Source: Legionella lansingensis
GTDB taxonomy: Bacteria > Pseudomonadota > Gammaproteobacteria > Legionellales > Legionellaceae
Assembly: GCF_900187355.1 (NCBI RefSeq)
Contig: NZ_LT906451.1
Location: 1,795,001 to 1,859,000 of the forward strand
Length of the DNA stretch: 64,000 nucleotides
Direction of reading: 5' to 3'
The position numbers were made by a program, and so were the translations under genes. Shown one piece after another: positions 9,336 through 17,760 of the stretch. A model generated the notes under the pieces. That model ran no database searches, was not told where the DNA came from, and saw only the letters and a list, made by a program, of their open reading frames with translations. How positions within the stretch are numbered: position 1 is the stretch's first letter; the number at the start of each line of letters is the position of its first letter.

Positions 9336-9932
9336 TTAACGATAGCAATCGATGTAGGTAAAAGCATTACACAGAACACCAAAGCATAGCTTTTGATTAC
9401 CTATCGCCTTTGTCGCAGCGATGTTTTTCTGTATCTCGAAGTTCTTCACATTCAAATAGCCCATGCGACGACAAAAAGAAAATGCCGCTTTGCGACCACA
9501 TCCATGACGACCATCATAACACCAAGCAACACGATAATTATTAAAACGGGGATAGACAAAACGTCTTAAGCGGTAATGCCAAGTTTTAGGAGGAGTATGT
9601 GACATTTTAGCAACACAGCGGATGGTTTTAAAACCATTGCAGCGCCAACCTTTACAGCGTGCATTGCAGAAAAGGTAATTCGTCAATCCAACATTATTAT
9701 CAATCACTTGCTGATCAGCATAGGCATAGCCCATGAGCTTACAATAGCGTGTCGCTAACTTTAGTCCACATTCTTTCCCATCAAAACTACAGTAATTCAA
9801 ACGTTCGCCATGATACTTTGGCATCCAAAAATTTCTATAAATATTCTTCTCGTTACGAGCACCAAAGCTAACAGTGCTTACAAGCAGGCAGGTCAATGTA
9901 CACAACATTACCATTCTTGAAAAAAAAACCAT
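9336..9932 (-). CDS. Secreted cysteine-rich two-repeat protein
   Basis: A 198-residue protein with an N-terminal signal peptide (LCTLTCLLVSTVSFGA) and two tandem domains of about 75 residues. Repeat one (about 33-107) and repeat two (about 122-197) share the order Y/WC-x-D-G-x-x-x-CG-x-K-x-A-x-x-x-C-x-x-MGY, later a F/YxC then C and a final aromatic-x-x-C. This suggests matching disulfides in a periplasmic or extracellular protein. The family was not recognised. It lies just upstream of, and divergent from, the type I secretion operon, but has its own Sec-type signal and so is unlikely to be its cargo. Confidence 0.65.
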   Translation of the reverse strand: MVFFSRMVMLCTLTCLLVSTVSFGARNEKNIYRNFWMPKYHGERLNYCSFDGKECGLKLATRYCKLMGYAYADQQVIDNNVGLTNYLFCNARCKGWRCNGFKTIRCVAKMSHTPPKTWHYRLRRFVYPRFNNYRVAWCYDGRHGCGRKAAFSFCRRMGYLNVKNFEIQKNIAATKAIGNQKLCFGVLCNAFTYIDCYR

Positions 9933-9996
9933 TATTACAATCCATTAGCACTTTTTATGACATGTTAGCTTATGGCCGCTCGCAAAAAAAGAGGTA

Positions 9997-10130
9997 AGAA
10001 GATTATCATCACATGAACTACAGTTAGGATGCGTAGCCTGGCTGCTTGCAGCCAGGGATCTTCTATACCTTTCCCAATCACAGTTTAATCGCACTCGGTT
10101 AGAAGATTATCATCACGTGAACTATAGTTA
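9997..10130. repeat. Pair of 30-bp direct repeats flanking a REP hairpin
   Basis: Bases 9997-10026 and 10101-10130 are the same 30-mer with two transitions, starting AGAAGATTATCATCAC, 104 bases apart. Between them is a perfect hairpin, CCTGGCTGC-TT-GCAGCCAGG (10037-10056), related to the one at 24641-24662, plus ATCTTCT at 10058-10064 complementary to the start of the first repeat. The pair lies immediately upstream of the T1SS ABC gene (start 10158), so it may be a duplicated regulatory site or the footprint of a small insertion. Confidence 0.75.
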
Positions 10131-10157
10131 ATTACATATTGGCTTCTATTGATTCTA

Positions 10158-11879
10158 ATGGCAAAAAAACAACCACAAGGTTTATTAAAAGAGACTTTTC
10201 AATCCAGTAAAAGCGCTTACCTGTATGTCGGTTTTTTTAGTCTCTTTATCAATATCCTCATGTTGACCGTGCCTATTTACATGATGCAGATTTTTGATCG
10301 GGTTCTATCTAGCCACAGTTACGAAACATTATTTTATTTAACTTTGATCGCTGTTCTTGCCTTGCTAGCTCTAAGTTTATTAGATGCCGTTCGTACACAT
10401 ATCCTTATTCATATCAGTACCTGGTTTGATAGGAAAGTTACTCCTGTCGCCTTAGCAATGAGCCCGGATCAGCTCTTACAAGGTAACCCCTATCCTGAAC
10501 AAACATTACGTGATATAGCCACCATACGTCAGTTTTTGGGGGGTAGTTCTATTTTTACTTTTTTTGATGCGCCTTGGGTTCCGATTTATCTTCTTGTTAT
10601 TTTCTTAATCGATCCTATCCTCGGTATTTGTTCAACTATAGGCGCTATTATTTTATTTGCTTGTGCTTTGATTAATGAATTAGCAACGAACAAAGCATTA
10701 GAAAAAGCAAATGACATAGCCATTAGCAATAATCTTGAAACAACAGCCACTTTGCGTAATGCTGAAGTTATTCAGGCGATGGGAATGTCAATTCCCTTAA
10801 TAAAGCAATGGTATGCAAATAACGAAAAAGTTCTTTTATTTCAAACCAAATCAAGCCAAATATCAGGCAATATTTTATCCTTCAGTAAGTTTCTTCGCCT
10901 TAGTTTACAGATTTTAATCCTGGGTGCAGGTGCCTATCTTGTACTCACTCATGAGATCACTTCAGGTATGATGATTGCAGCATCAATCTTGATGTCGCGT
11001 GCACTTGCGCCTGTAGAACAGGCCATTGCTGCCTGGAAGCAGTTTCAAAGCTTCCAATTAGCGAAAAAGCGTCTTGAACCTCACTTCTTATTTAATTCCG
11101 GCAGAACTTCTGGCTTAAGGTTGCCTAAACCTAAGGGGGCTATCTCTATTGAAAACGTATACTACTCTCCCCCAAACCTACAAAAATTTATTATCAATAA
11201 TGTCAACCAGCAAATTAGAGTAGGTGAAATGGTCGCCCTGATTGGTGCATCAGCGGCAGGGAAATCAACGCTTGCTCGGCTTATTGTCGGCATATTAAAA
11301 CCAAGCTCTGGTACAGTAAGACTTGATAATGCCGATGTTTACCAATGGGAGCGTGATGATTTTGGCCAGCATGTTGGTTATCTACCACAAGACATCGAGT
11401 TATTTGCCGGCACGGTGAAAGACAATATTGCGCGTATGGGAGAGGTGGATGACGCTGCAGTTATAAAAGCTGCGCAACTCGCAGGCTGTCACGATATGAT
11501 TTTGCGTCTCGGTAATGGCTACGATACGTTGATCCACCGCGAAGGATTTCAAATATCAGGAGGACAGCGACAACGCATCGCCTTGGCCAGGGCTTTGTAT
11601 AAGGATCCACAATTGGTCGTGTTCGATGAACCAAACTCTAATCTCGACGGCGAAGGAGAAAATGCGCTCATTAATGCTCTGGAGACTTTGAAAAAACGCG
11701 GAGTCACGGTGATCATCATCGCTCATCGTCCCAGTATCATTCGTTTTGTCGACACCATCATTGTCCTTAATGAAGGTAAGGTGCAATTCTCAGGACCACG
11801 GGATCAAATTTTAGCGAAATTACGCGAGCTCGCAAAAACCTCTATGCCCAAACCGCAAGAAGGTATTAGTCATGGATAA
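10158..11879 (+). CDS. Type I secretion ABC exporter (PrtD/AprD type)
   Basis: A 573-residue fused membrane/ATPase half-transporter that powers Sec-independent export from cytoplasm to outside. The membrane domain covers about residues 15-310 and includes the family motif FFDAPWVPIYLLVIFLI. The ATPase domain has Walker A GASAAGKSTLARLI, signature ISGGQRQRIALARAL, Walker B LVVFDEPNSNLDGEGE and switch histidine IAHRP. There is no N-terminal C39 or C39-like domain, which separates it from the LssB/HlyB class. ATG at 10158 was preferred to an upstream TTG. The stop overlaps the adaptor gene by eight bases. Confidence 0.92.
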   Translation: MAKKQPQGLLKETFQSSKSAYLYVGFFSLFINILMLTVPIYMMQIFDRVLSSHSYETLFYLTLIAVLALLALSLLDAVRTHILIHISTWFDRKVTPVALAMSPDQLLQGNPYPEQTLRDIATIRQFLGGSSIFTFFDAPWVPIYLLVIFLIDPILGICSTIGAIILFACALINELATNKALEKANDIAISNNLETTATLRNAEVIQAMGMSIPLIKQWYANNEKVLLFQTKSSQISGNILSFSKFLRLSLQILILGAGAYLVLTHEITSGMMIAASILMSRALAPVEQAIAAWKQFQSFQLAKKRLEPHFLFNSGRTSGLRLPKPKGAISIENVYYSPPNLQKFIINNVNQQIRVGEMVALIGASAAGKSTLARLIVGILKPSSGTVRLDNADVYQWERDDFGQHVGYLPQDIELFAGTVKDNIARMGEVDDAAVIKAAQLAGCHDMILRLGNGYDTLIHREGFQISGGQRQRIALARALYKDPQLVVFDEPNSNLDGEGENALINALETLKKRGVTVIIIAHRPSIIRFVDTIIVLNEGKVQFSGPRDQILAKLRELAKTSMPKPQEGISHG

Positions 11880-13194
11880 ACTGTCTCATCAACTGCCACC
11901 TGTAGCAGAAAAACCAATTATCACAGTACCGATGATCTTTGGTTTAGTCATTTTACTTGTTTTTATAGGGGGTTTTTTCGTCTGGTCCGTTTTCTTCCCA
12001 TTGGATTCAGCCGCAGTATCTGAAGGTAAATTTATCGTCGAATATCAACACAAAACAATTCAACATCTGGAAGGTGGGATTATAGCCAAAATTTACATTA
12101 CAGAAGGTTCTGTGGTGAGACAAAATACTCCTCTTATCAAACTAGACGATACGCAGGCCAAAGCTTCTTTGGAGGTACTCCAAGGTCAAGTTTGGGAGAA
12201 TCTAGCCGCAGAGGCACGTATTTTTACCGAATTAAACAATAAACCAAAAATTGATTTCCCAGATGAATTAATGAAGGTCGCAAACAATCCAAAAGTAAAA
12301 AAAATTATTGCTGGTCAAGAAAATTTGTTCACAGCCAATGAAAACACCTTCGAAGGTCAAAACAAGGTTCTTAACCAACGCATAGATAAATTTAACCAAG
12401 AAATAGCCAGTCTGCAGGCACAAGTAACTTCTGAAACTGAACAATTAAAGCTAATCAATGAAGAGATTGAAGCAGTTGCCTATTTGGAAGCACGTAAACT
12501 GATTGATCGTCCTCGTTTGCTGGCTCTAAAACGCGAGGCAGCAAGACTAATTGGTAACCGAGGAGAGCATTTGGGACAAATTGCCAAAACGCATCAGGCC
12601 ATCGGTGAAACCAAATCTCAAATTTATACTCTAGAAGAGAACCGTCGCAAAGAATTACTTGAAGAATTACGTGACACGCAACAAAAATTAGCCGACCTGT
12701 GGGAAAAATTAAAAGCAGCCGAAGACGTTCTTAAGAGAACCCTCATCCTTGCACCACAAACAGGTACGGTAATCGGCTTAAAAAAACATACCATTGGTGG
12801 TGTGATTAGCCCAGGTCAGGATATTCTGGATATTATTCCTTCTGAAGATAAATTAATCATAGAAGCGGAAATAGACCCTCTTGATATCAACACTGTTCGA
12901 CCGGGTTTACCGGCAAAAGTTCATTTAATCGCTTATAAACAACGATATACGCCCACCCTTGAAGGGACAGTAATTCATGTTTCGGCTGATATCTTCGAAG
13001 ATGAAGCCACCCATAAAAAATTCTATAAGGCACGCATTGCATTAAATAAGGATGAGTTGGCGAAACTACCTCATGTGTCTCTCTATCCCGGAATGCCTGT
13101 GCAAGTCATGATAATTACCGAAAAAAGAACCGCTTTTGATTATCTCATCGCGCCTATTAGAGATAGTTTTCGTAATGCATTTCGTGAAGAGTAA
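11872..13194 (+). CDS. HlyD/PrtE-family membrane fusion protein
   Basis: Periplasmic adaptor of the same type I secretion system, 440 residues. It has a short cytoplasmic N-terminus, one membrane helix (about 20-42), a lipoyl-like half (QHKTIQHLEGGIIAKIYI), a long coiled-coil hairpin (about 130-285, rich in E, K, Q) and a C-terminal beta-barrel part with the HlyD motif LILAPQTGTVIGLKKHTIGG and PGMPVQVMI. It links the ABC exporter to an outer-membrane TolC, which is not encoded here and is presumably shared from elsewhere in the genome. Confidence 0.92.
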   Translation: MDKLSHQLPPVAEKPIITVPMIFGLVILLVFIGGFFVWSVFFPLDSAAVSEGKFIVEYQHKTIQHLEGGIIAKIYITEGSVVRQNTPLIKLDDTQAKASLEVLQGQVWENLAAEARIFTELNNKPKIDFPDELMKVANNPKVKKIIAGQENLFTANENTFEGQNKVLNQRIDKFNQEIASLQAQVTSETEQLKLINEEIEAVAYLEARKLIDRPRLLALKREAARLIGNRGEHLGQIAKTHQAIGETKSQIYTLEENRRKELLEELRDTQQKLADLWEKLKAAEDVLKRTLILAPQTGTVIGLKKHTIGGVISPGQDILDIIPSEDKLIIEAEIDPLDINTVRPGLPAKVHLIAYKQRYTPTLEGTVIHVSADIFEDEATHKKFYKARIALNKDELAKLPHVSLYPGMPVQVMIITEKRTAFDYLIAPIRDSFRNAFREE

Positions 13195-13348
13195 AAAAAT
13201 CCCGAGATACCATTGCAAGCCAATAAATGTGCTAAAATTGTACAATTAGGGTTTCTTATCCCGCCACTACAATAAGGAGAAATTTGCCTAAGGAAAGCAG
13301 CAGGGTCATAAGTAAAGTTGTGACTTATTGTTGTAATCGGAGACGGCA

Positions 13349-16300
13349 ATGCACTCTCAAATCATACTCGCTCTGCTTGAGAAATTGATAGACTTGGCTG
13401 AAAAATTATCTGGTAAAGCTCAACAAGCACTCTTAAGCGTTATCCAAAAACTCGCTGACAAATTTGGAATCGATCTTGATCCCGATAGTGTCGTTATTAA
13501 TGGTGTGGCGGCACAAAATGAAACATTATCTGCAGATTTAACTAATGTTGATTTTGATGATGGCTCAGGATTTTCTTTCCAATGGTTAGCAGATAATCAA
13601 GCCATCACTAACGCCACACAAGACAGTTATACCCTAACTCAAGATGACGTGGGTAAGGTAATTACCCTATCGCTGACGTATACTGACGTCAATGGTAATA
13701 CAGTTGTCCTAACCTCAGATGCAACAGCAGCAGTTGCTAATGTCAATGATGTGGTTACCGGTGCCGTAACAATAGTTGGTGAAGCGAAAGAATATGAAAC
13801 TTTGGTCGCCGATACCAGCACAGTAGCAGATATAGATGGACTGGGAGAATTTGCTTACCAATGGTATGCAAATGGTGTTGCCATTGCCGGGGCAAATGCA
13901 GCTAACTATACCTTAACCGCTGCGGAAATTGGAAAAGTCATCACTGTACAAATTAATTATGTGGACCAATATGGCAGTGCCGAAAGTTTGACCTCTGCTG
14001 CCACAGCAGCTGTCGCCAATGTCAATGATCCAGTTACTGGGGCCGTCGTTATTGTTGGCGAAGCCAAGGAAAATGAAACCCTGGTTGCTGATACCAGCAC
14101 AGTAGCGGATTTAGATGGTCTGGGAGAATTTTCTTATCAATGGTATGCGGATGGTGTTGCTATTGCCGGAGCAAATGCAGCCAACTATACCCTAGTTTAT
14201 GCGGACATAGGGAAAGTTATCACCGTCCAAGTTAGTTATGCGGATCAATATGACAGTGCTGAAAGTTTGACCTCTGCTGCTACAGCAGCCGTCGCTCCTG
14301 ACCCAGATGCTACCTTTACAGAACCTAGTGTTATTGAACTGGCTGGCTCCGATATTTACGTTAATGATATTCTGCAAAGTCCTAGCGTACAAACGATCAC
14401 CACTGACGAACATGATGATAGTTTAATCGCTCACAATTTGATTGATGGGCTTGATGTGGATCTGGGTGAGAAAGTGGATGGTTCGGACAATGACCTAGTC
14501 GATGTCGCAGAAGTTGAGGATGCCACATATACCGCTAGTACAGGCGTGTTAACAGACGCTCAGGGAAATGCGATGACCATCGCTAATGCTGAAACGTTTC
14601 GTATTGATACCGAAGGAGCTAATTTTGTCCTGGATCAAGGTGGAAACTATAACTTTATCCTCGCTGCAACAGCCAATGATTACACACAAAATCCAATAAG
14701 CACAATAAAAATGATTGAGGGCACAGGCCAAACAAATGTTGGTATCGCTTATGAAGCTTATCCTCCCAATGCTTTGCCAACGAGCGCGCAAATTCAGAAA
14801 ATCAATCTGCAGATGGAGTTTAATAATACTGGACCCAATGCCGATAATGTAGCTCAATTAAACTTCGCAGAAGGTTCCTATGCATTTAATGCTACAGCGA
14901 TCGAATATGCACTGATTGCTGCTTTGATATCTCAACAGCTGCTAGGTGAGTTAAAGATTACCCTCAGTGACACCGCTGCTGATCCAATTAGTGGCGTTAC
15001 AGCCAAAATCACTGGTCTTCGAGATGTCTCAATTCCGGTAGTCGATGGTGATGGAACATTTGAACCATTTATCATTGTTGATAATCAGACTGGTGCCAGG
15101 GGAGTTGCTGATTTGACCTTTGTGGATAGTACAGATGGAAACAACCCTGCTCATGCTGGGCTTAATGTAGACTGGGCTGGTGGCTTTACCGCTGCAGGAC
15201 GAAACATGTTTTTCTTATCTGAGACACTTAATAATGCACCAGCATCAAACTTACATATTCTCGCAGGTTTTAATGAACTAAAACTATCTGATGCAAATGA
15301 CACTCTGGCGATCTCTGATCTCGAGTTAATAGCTCCTAATTTGAATGGTGAGATTGTCATCGATTTAGGTGAAAGAGCGGATGGTGCAGATAATGACATC
15401 GTCGATCTTGTGGATGTTGCAGGTGCTACATATACCGCTAGTACAGGCGTATTAACAGACGCTCAGGGTCACAGCATGACTATCACAAACGCTGACACGT
15501 TTCGCATTGATACAGAAGGAGCCAATTTTGTCCTGGATCAAGGTGGAAACTATAACTTTATTCTCGCTGCAACAGCCAATGATTACACGCAAAATCCAAT
15601 AAGCACAATAAAAATGATTGAAGGCACAGGCCAAACAAACGTAGGTGTCACCTATGAAGCTTATCCTCCCAATGCTTTACCAACGAGCGCGCAAATTCAG
15701 AAGCTCAATCTGCAGATGGAATTCAATAATGCTGGACCCAATGGCAGTAATGTAGCTCAATTGAATTTCGCTGAAGGATCTTACGCTTTTAATGCTACAG
15801 CGATTGAATATGCACTGATTGCAGCTTTGATAGCTCAACAAGGCCTGCAACTCTTAGGTGAGTTAAAGATCACTTTGACTGACACTGCTGCTGATCCGAT
15901 CACCGGTGTTACAGCTAATATTACTGGTCTTCGAGACGCATCAATCCCGGTAGCAGATGGTGATGGAACGTTTGAACCTTTTATCATTGTTGACAATCAA
16001 ACCGGTGTCAGGGGGATTGCTGATTTAACTTCTGTGGCCAGTACAGATGAAAACAACCCTGCTCACGCTGGGCTTTTTGTAAACTGGGACGGTGGCAGCA
16101 CCATTTTGGGTCGAAATGTGTTTCGTTTACAGGAGGAACTCAATAATACATTCGTATCAAATACCCATATCCTCGCAGGTTTTAATGAACTAAAACTATC
16201 TGATGCAAATGACACTTTAGTGATCTCTGATCTCGAATTAATAGCTCCTAATTTGAATGGTGATATTGTCATCGATTTAGGTGAAAGAGCGGATGGTGCG

Positions 16301-17695
16301 GATAATGACGTCGTCGATCTTGTGGATGTTGCAGGTGCTACATATACCGCTAGTACAGGCGTATTAACCGACGCTCAGGGCCACAGCATGACTATCACGG
16401 ATGCTGACACGTTCCGTATTGATACAGAGGAAGCTAATTTTGTCCTGGATCAAGGTGGAAACTATAACTTTATCCTCGCTGCAACAGCTAATGATTACAC
16501 GCAAAACCCAATAAGCACAATAAAAATGATTGAAGGCACAGGCCAAACAAACGTTGGTATCGCTTACGAAGCTTATCCTCCCAATGCTTTGCCAACGAGC
16601 GCACAAATTCAGAAAATCAATCTGCAGATGGAATTCAATAATACCGGACCCAACGGTGATAATGTTGCTCAATTGGATTTCGCCGAAGGTTCCTATGCAT
16701 TTAATGCTACAGCGATTGAATATGCGCTAATTGCAGCTTTGATAGCAACACAAGGCCTACAACTCCTGGGTGAATTAAAAATTACTCTCAGTGATACGGC
16801 TGCTGACCCAATCAACGGTGTTACAGCCAACATTACTGGTCTTCGAGATGCCGCAATCCCAGTAGCAGATGGTAGTGGAATTCTTGAACCCTTTGTCTTT
16901 CTAGAAAATCAAACCGGAGCCACAGGTATTGCCGATTTCTCTTCTATAGCTAGTACAGATGAAAACAATCCTGATCACGCTGAACTCAATGTATCTTGGG
17001 ATGTCGGTGGTCTTTTCCAGAACACTATTTTTCTTCAAGAAGGAATTGATAACGTAGCGTTGTCAAATCCACATGTTCTTATAGGCTTTAATGAGTTAAG
17101 ACTATCGGAGGCGAATGATTACTTGACCATTACAAGTATGAGCGCTCAATCCAATAATACTGCTCTCATGGGAGATAGAGCCGATGATCAGGATCATGAC
17201 ATTCTTGATCTAAGCAATCTAAGTACGGGGGCCAATTATAATGTCAATGGTGACGGAGTCTTGGTAAGTAATAATGCAAGCATGACTATTACTGGCACCG
17301 AAGAAATTATCGGTACTCATTTTAATGATAACATTGTTGGTAACAATAAAAACAATACCCTTAATGGTGGACAAGGTAACGATAACCTGGTGGGTGGTGA
17401 TGGCAATGATGAATTAGTAGGTGGTGATGGTACTGATACTCTAACCGGTGGAGCTGGAGATGATCTCTTAAACGGCGGTGGCGGTCTTGATGAGTTCGTT
17501 TTTGGTGCCAACTCCGGTAGGGATGAGATACATAATTTTGAGCTCTCCCTTGGTGAGCACCTTACTCTTCAGGATGTACAAGTACAATCATGGCTCATTG
17601 ATAATGGCAATACCGTTGTCAATTTTGATGCAAACAACTCTGTAACCCTGGTTGGTGTCGCCATAAATAATATTAATGATATCCTGTTTGCCTAA
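13349..17695 (+). CDS. Large RTX/Ig-like repeat protein, probable T1SS substrate
   Basis: A 1448-residue acidic protein, start set by GGAG six bases upstream. In order: an amphipathic helical N-terminus (1-45) without Sec signal; three Ig-like repeats (about 47-315) with SYQWYADGVAIAGANAANYT and GKVITVQ motifs; three near-identical repeats of about 300 residues (about 369-1270), each starting DLGExxDGxDND and containing FVLDQGGNYNFILAATANDY; four to five RTX nonapeptides (about 1339-1384, such as LVGGDGNDE) that should bind calcium; and a C-terminal ~60-residue region typical of T1SS signals. A secreted adhesin or surface protein is likely; no catalytic domain is apparent. The adjacent exporter genes make it the obvious cargo. 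Confidence 0.85.
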   Translation: MHSQIILALLEKLIDLAEKLSGKAQQALLSVIQKLADKFGIDLDPDSVVINGVAAQNETLSADLTNVDFDDGSGFSFQWLADNQAITNATQDSYTLTQDDVGKVITLSLTYTDVNGNTVVLTSDATAAVANVNDVVTGAVTIVGEAKEYETLVADTSTVADIDGLGEFAYQWYANGVAIAGANAANYTLTAAEIGKVITVQINYVDQYGSAESLTSAATAAVANVNDPVTGAVVIVGEAKENETLVADTSTVADLDGLGEFSYQWYADGVAIAGANAANYTLVYADIGKVITVQVSYADQYDSAESLTSAATAAVAPDPDATFTEPSVIELAGSDIYVNDILQSPSVQTITTDEHDDSLIAHNLIDGLDVDLGEKVDGSDNDLVDVAEVEDATYTASTGVLTDAQGNAMTIANAETFRIDTEGANFVLDQGGNYNFILAATANDYTQNPISTIKMIEGTGQTNVGIAYEAYPPNALPTSAQIQKINLQMEFNNTGPNADNVAQLNFAEGSYAFNATAIEYALIAALISQQLLGELKITLSDTAADPISGVTAKITGLRDVSIPVVDGDGTFEPFIIVDNQTGARGVADLTFVDSTDGNNPAHAGLNVDWAGGFTAAGRNMFFLSETLNNAPASNLHILAGFNELKLSDANDTLAISDLELIAPNLNGEIVIDLGERADGADNDIVDLVDVAGATYTASTGVLTDAQGHSMTITNADTFRIDTEGANFVLDQGGNYNFILAATANDYTQNPISTIKMIEGTGQTNVGVTYEAYPPNALPTSAQIQKLNLQMEFNNAGPNGSNVAQLNFAEGSYAFNATAIEYALIAALIAQQGLQLLGELKITLTDTAADPITGVTANITGLRDASIPVADGDGTFEPFIIVDNQTGVRGIADLTSVASTDENNPAHAGLFVNWDGGSTILGRNVFRLQEELNNTFVSNTHILAGFNELKLSDANDTLVISDLELIAPNLNGDIVIDLGERADGADNDVVDLVDVAGATYTASTGVLTDAQGHSMTITDADTFRIDTEEANFVLDQGGNYNFILAATANDYTQNPISTIKMIEGTGQTNVGIAYEAYPPNALPTSAQIQKINLQMEFNNTGPNGDNVAQLDFAEGSYAFNATAIEYALIAALIATQGLQLLGELKITLSDTAADPINGVTANITGLRDAAIPVADGSGILEPFVFLENQTGATGIADFSSIASTDENNPDHAELNVSWDVGGLFQNTIFLQEGIDNVALSNPHVLIGFNELRLSEANDYLTITSMSAQSNNTALMGDRADDQDHDILDLSNLSTGANYNVNGDGVLVSNNASMTITGTEEIIGTHFNDNIVGNNKNNTLNGGQGNDNLVGGDGNDELVGGDGTDTLTGGAGDDLLNGGGGLDEFVFGANSGRDEIHNFELSLGEHLTLQDVQVQSWLIDNGNTVVNFDANNSVTLVGVAINNINDILFA
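14455..17160. repeat. Three ~905-bp tandem repeats within the RTX gene
   Basis: The phrase encoding DQGGNYNFILAATANDY recurs with almost unchanged nucleotides near 14635, 15537 and 16447, a period of about 902-911 bases. Whole units begin near 14455, 15353 and 16263, and a degenerate fourth start lies near 17160 just before the RTX motifs. Strong DNA-level identity, including silent positions, implies recent duplication or gene conversion. The first unit lacks a few codons that the others have after IAALIxQQ. Confidence 0.9.
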
Positions 17696-17708
17696 GTGCA
17701 TTGCTTAT

Positions 17709-17748
17709 TAGCTAGCCCTTACGAAAAAAGTGAGGGCTAGCTATTTTT
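17709..17748 (+). terminator. Rho-independent terminator of the RTX gene
   Basis: Perfect 11-base stem TAGCTAGCCCT / AGGGCTAGCTA with a 13-base loop, followed by TTTTT. It lies 14 bases after the RTX stop and also ahead of the convergent dnaE 3' end, so it may serve both strands. Confidence 0.85.
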
Positions 17749-17760
17749 ATCCACTCGATG

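Noticed and set aside
10158-13194. Assignment of the exporter pair as LssB/LssD
   Set aside because: The ABC protein lacks the N-terminal C39-like domain and has PrtD/AprD-type length, so the lss names were not used.
15151-16672. Several 60-100 codon open frames on the minus strand of the RTX gene
   Set aside because: They recur at the same place in each repeat unit and have no ribosome-binding sites; they are shadows of the repeated coding sequence.
13349-17695. Regularly spaced direct repeats that could be read as CRISPR or minisatellite DNA
   Set aside because: They lie in frame inside one long open gene, with a ~905-base period and conserved protein sequence, so they are coding domain repeats.
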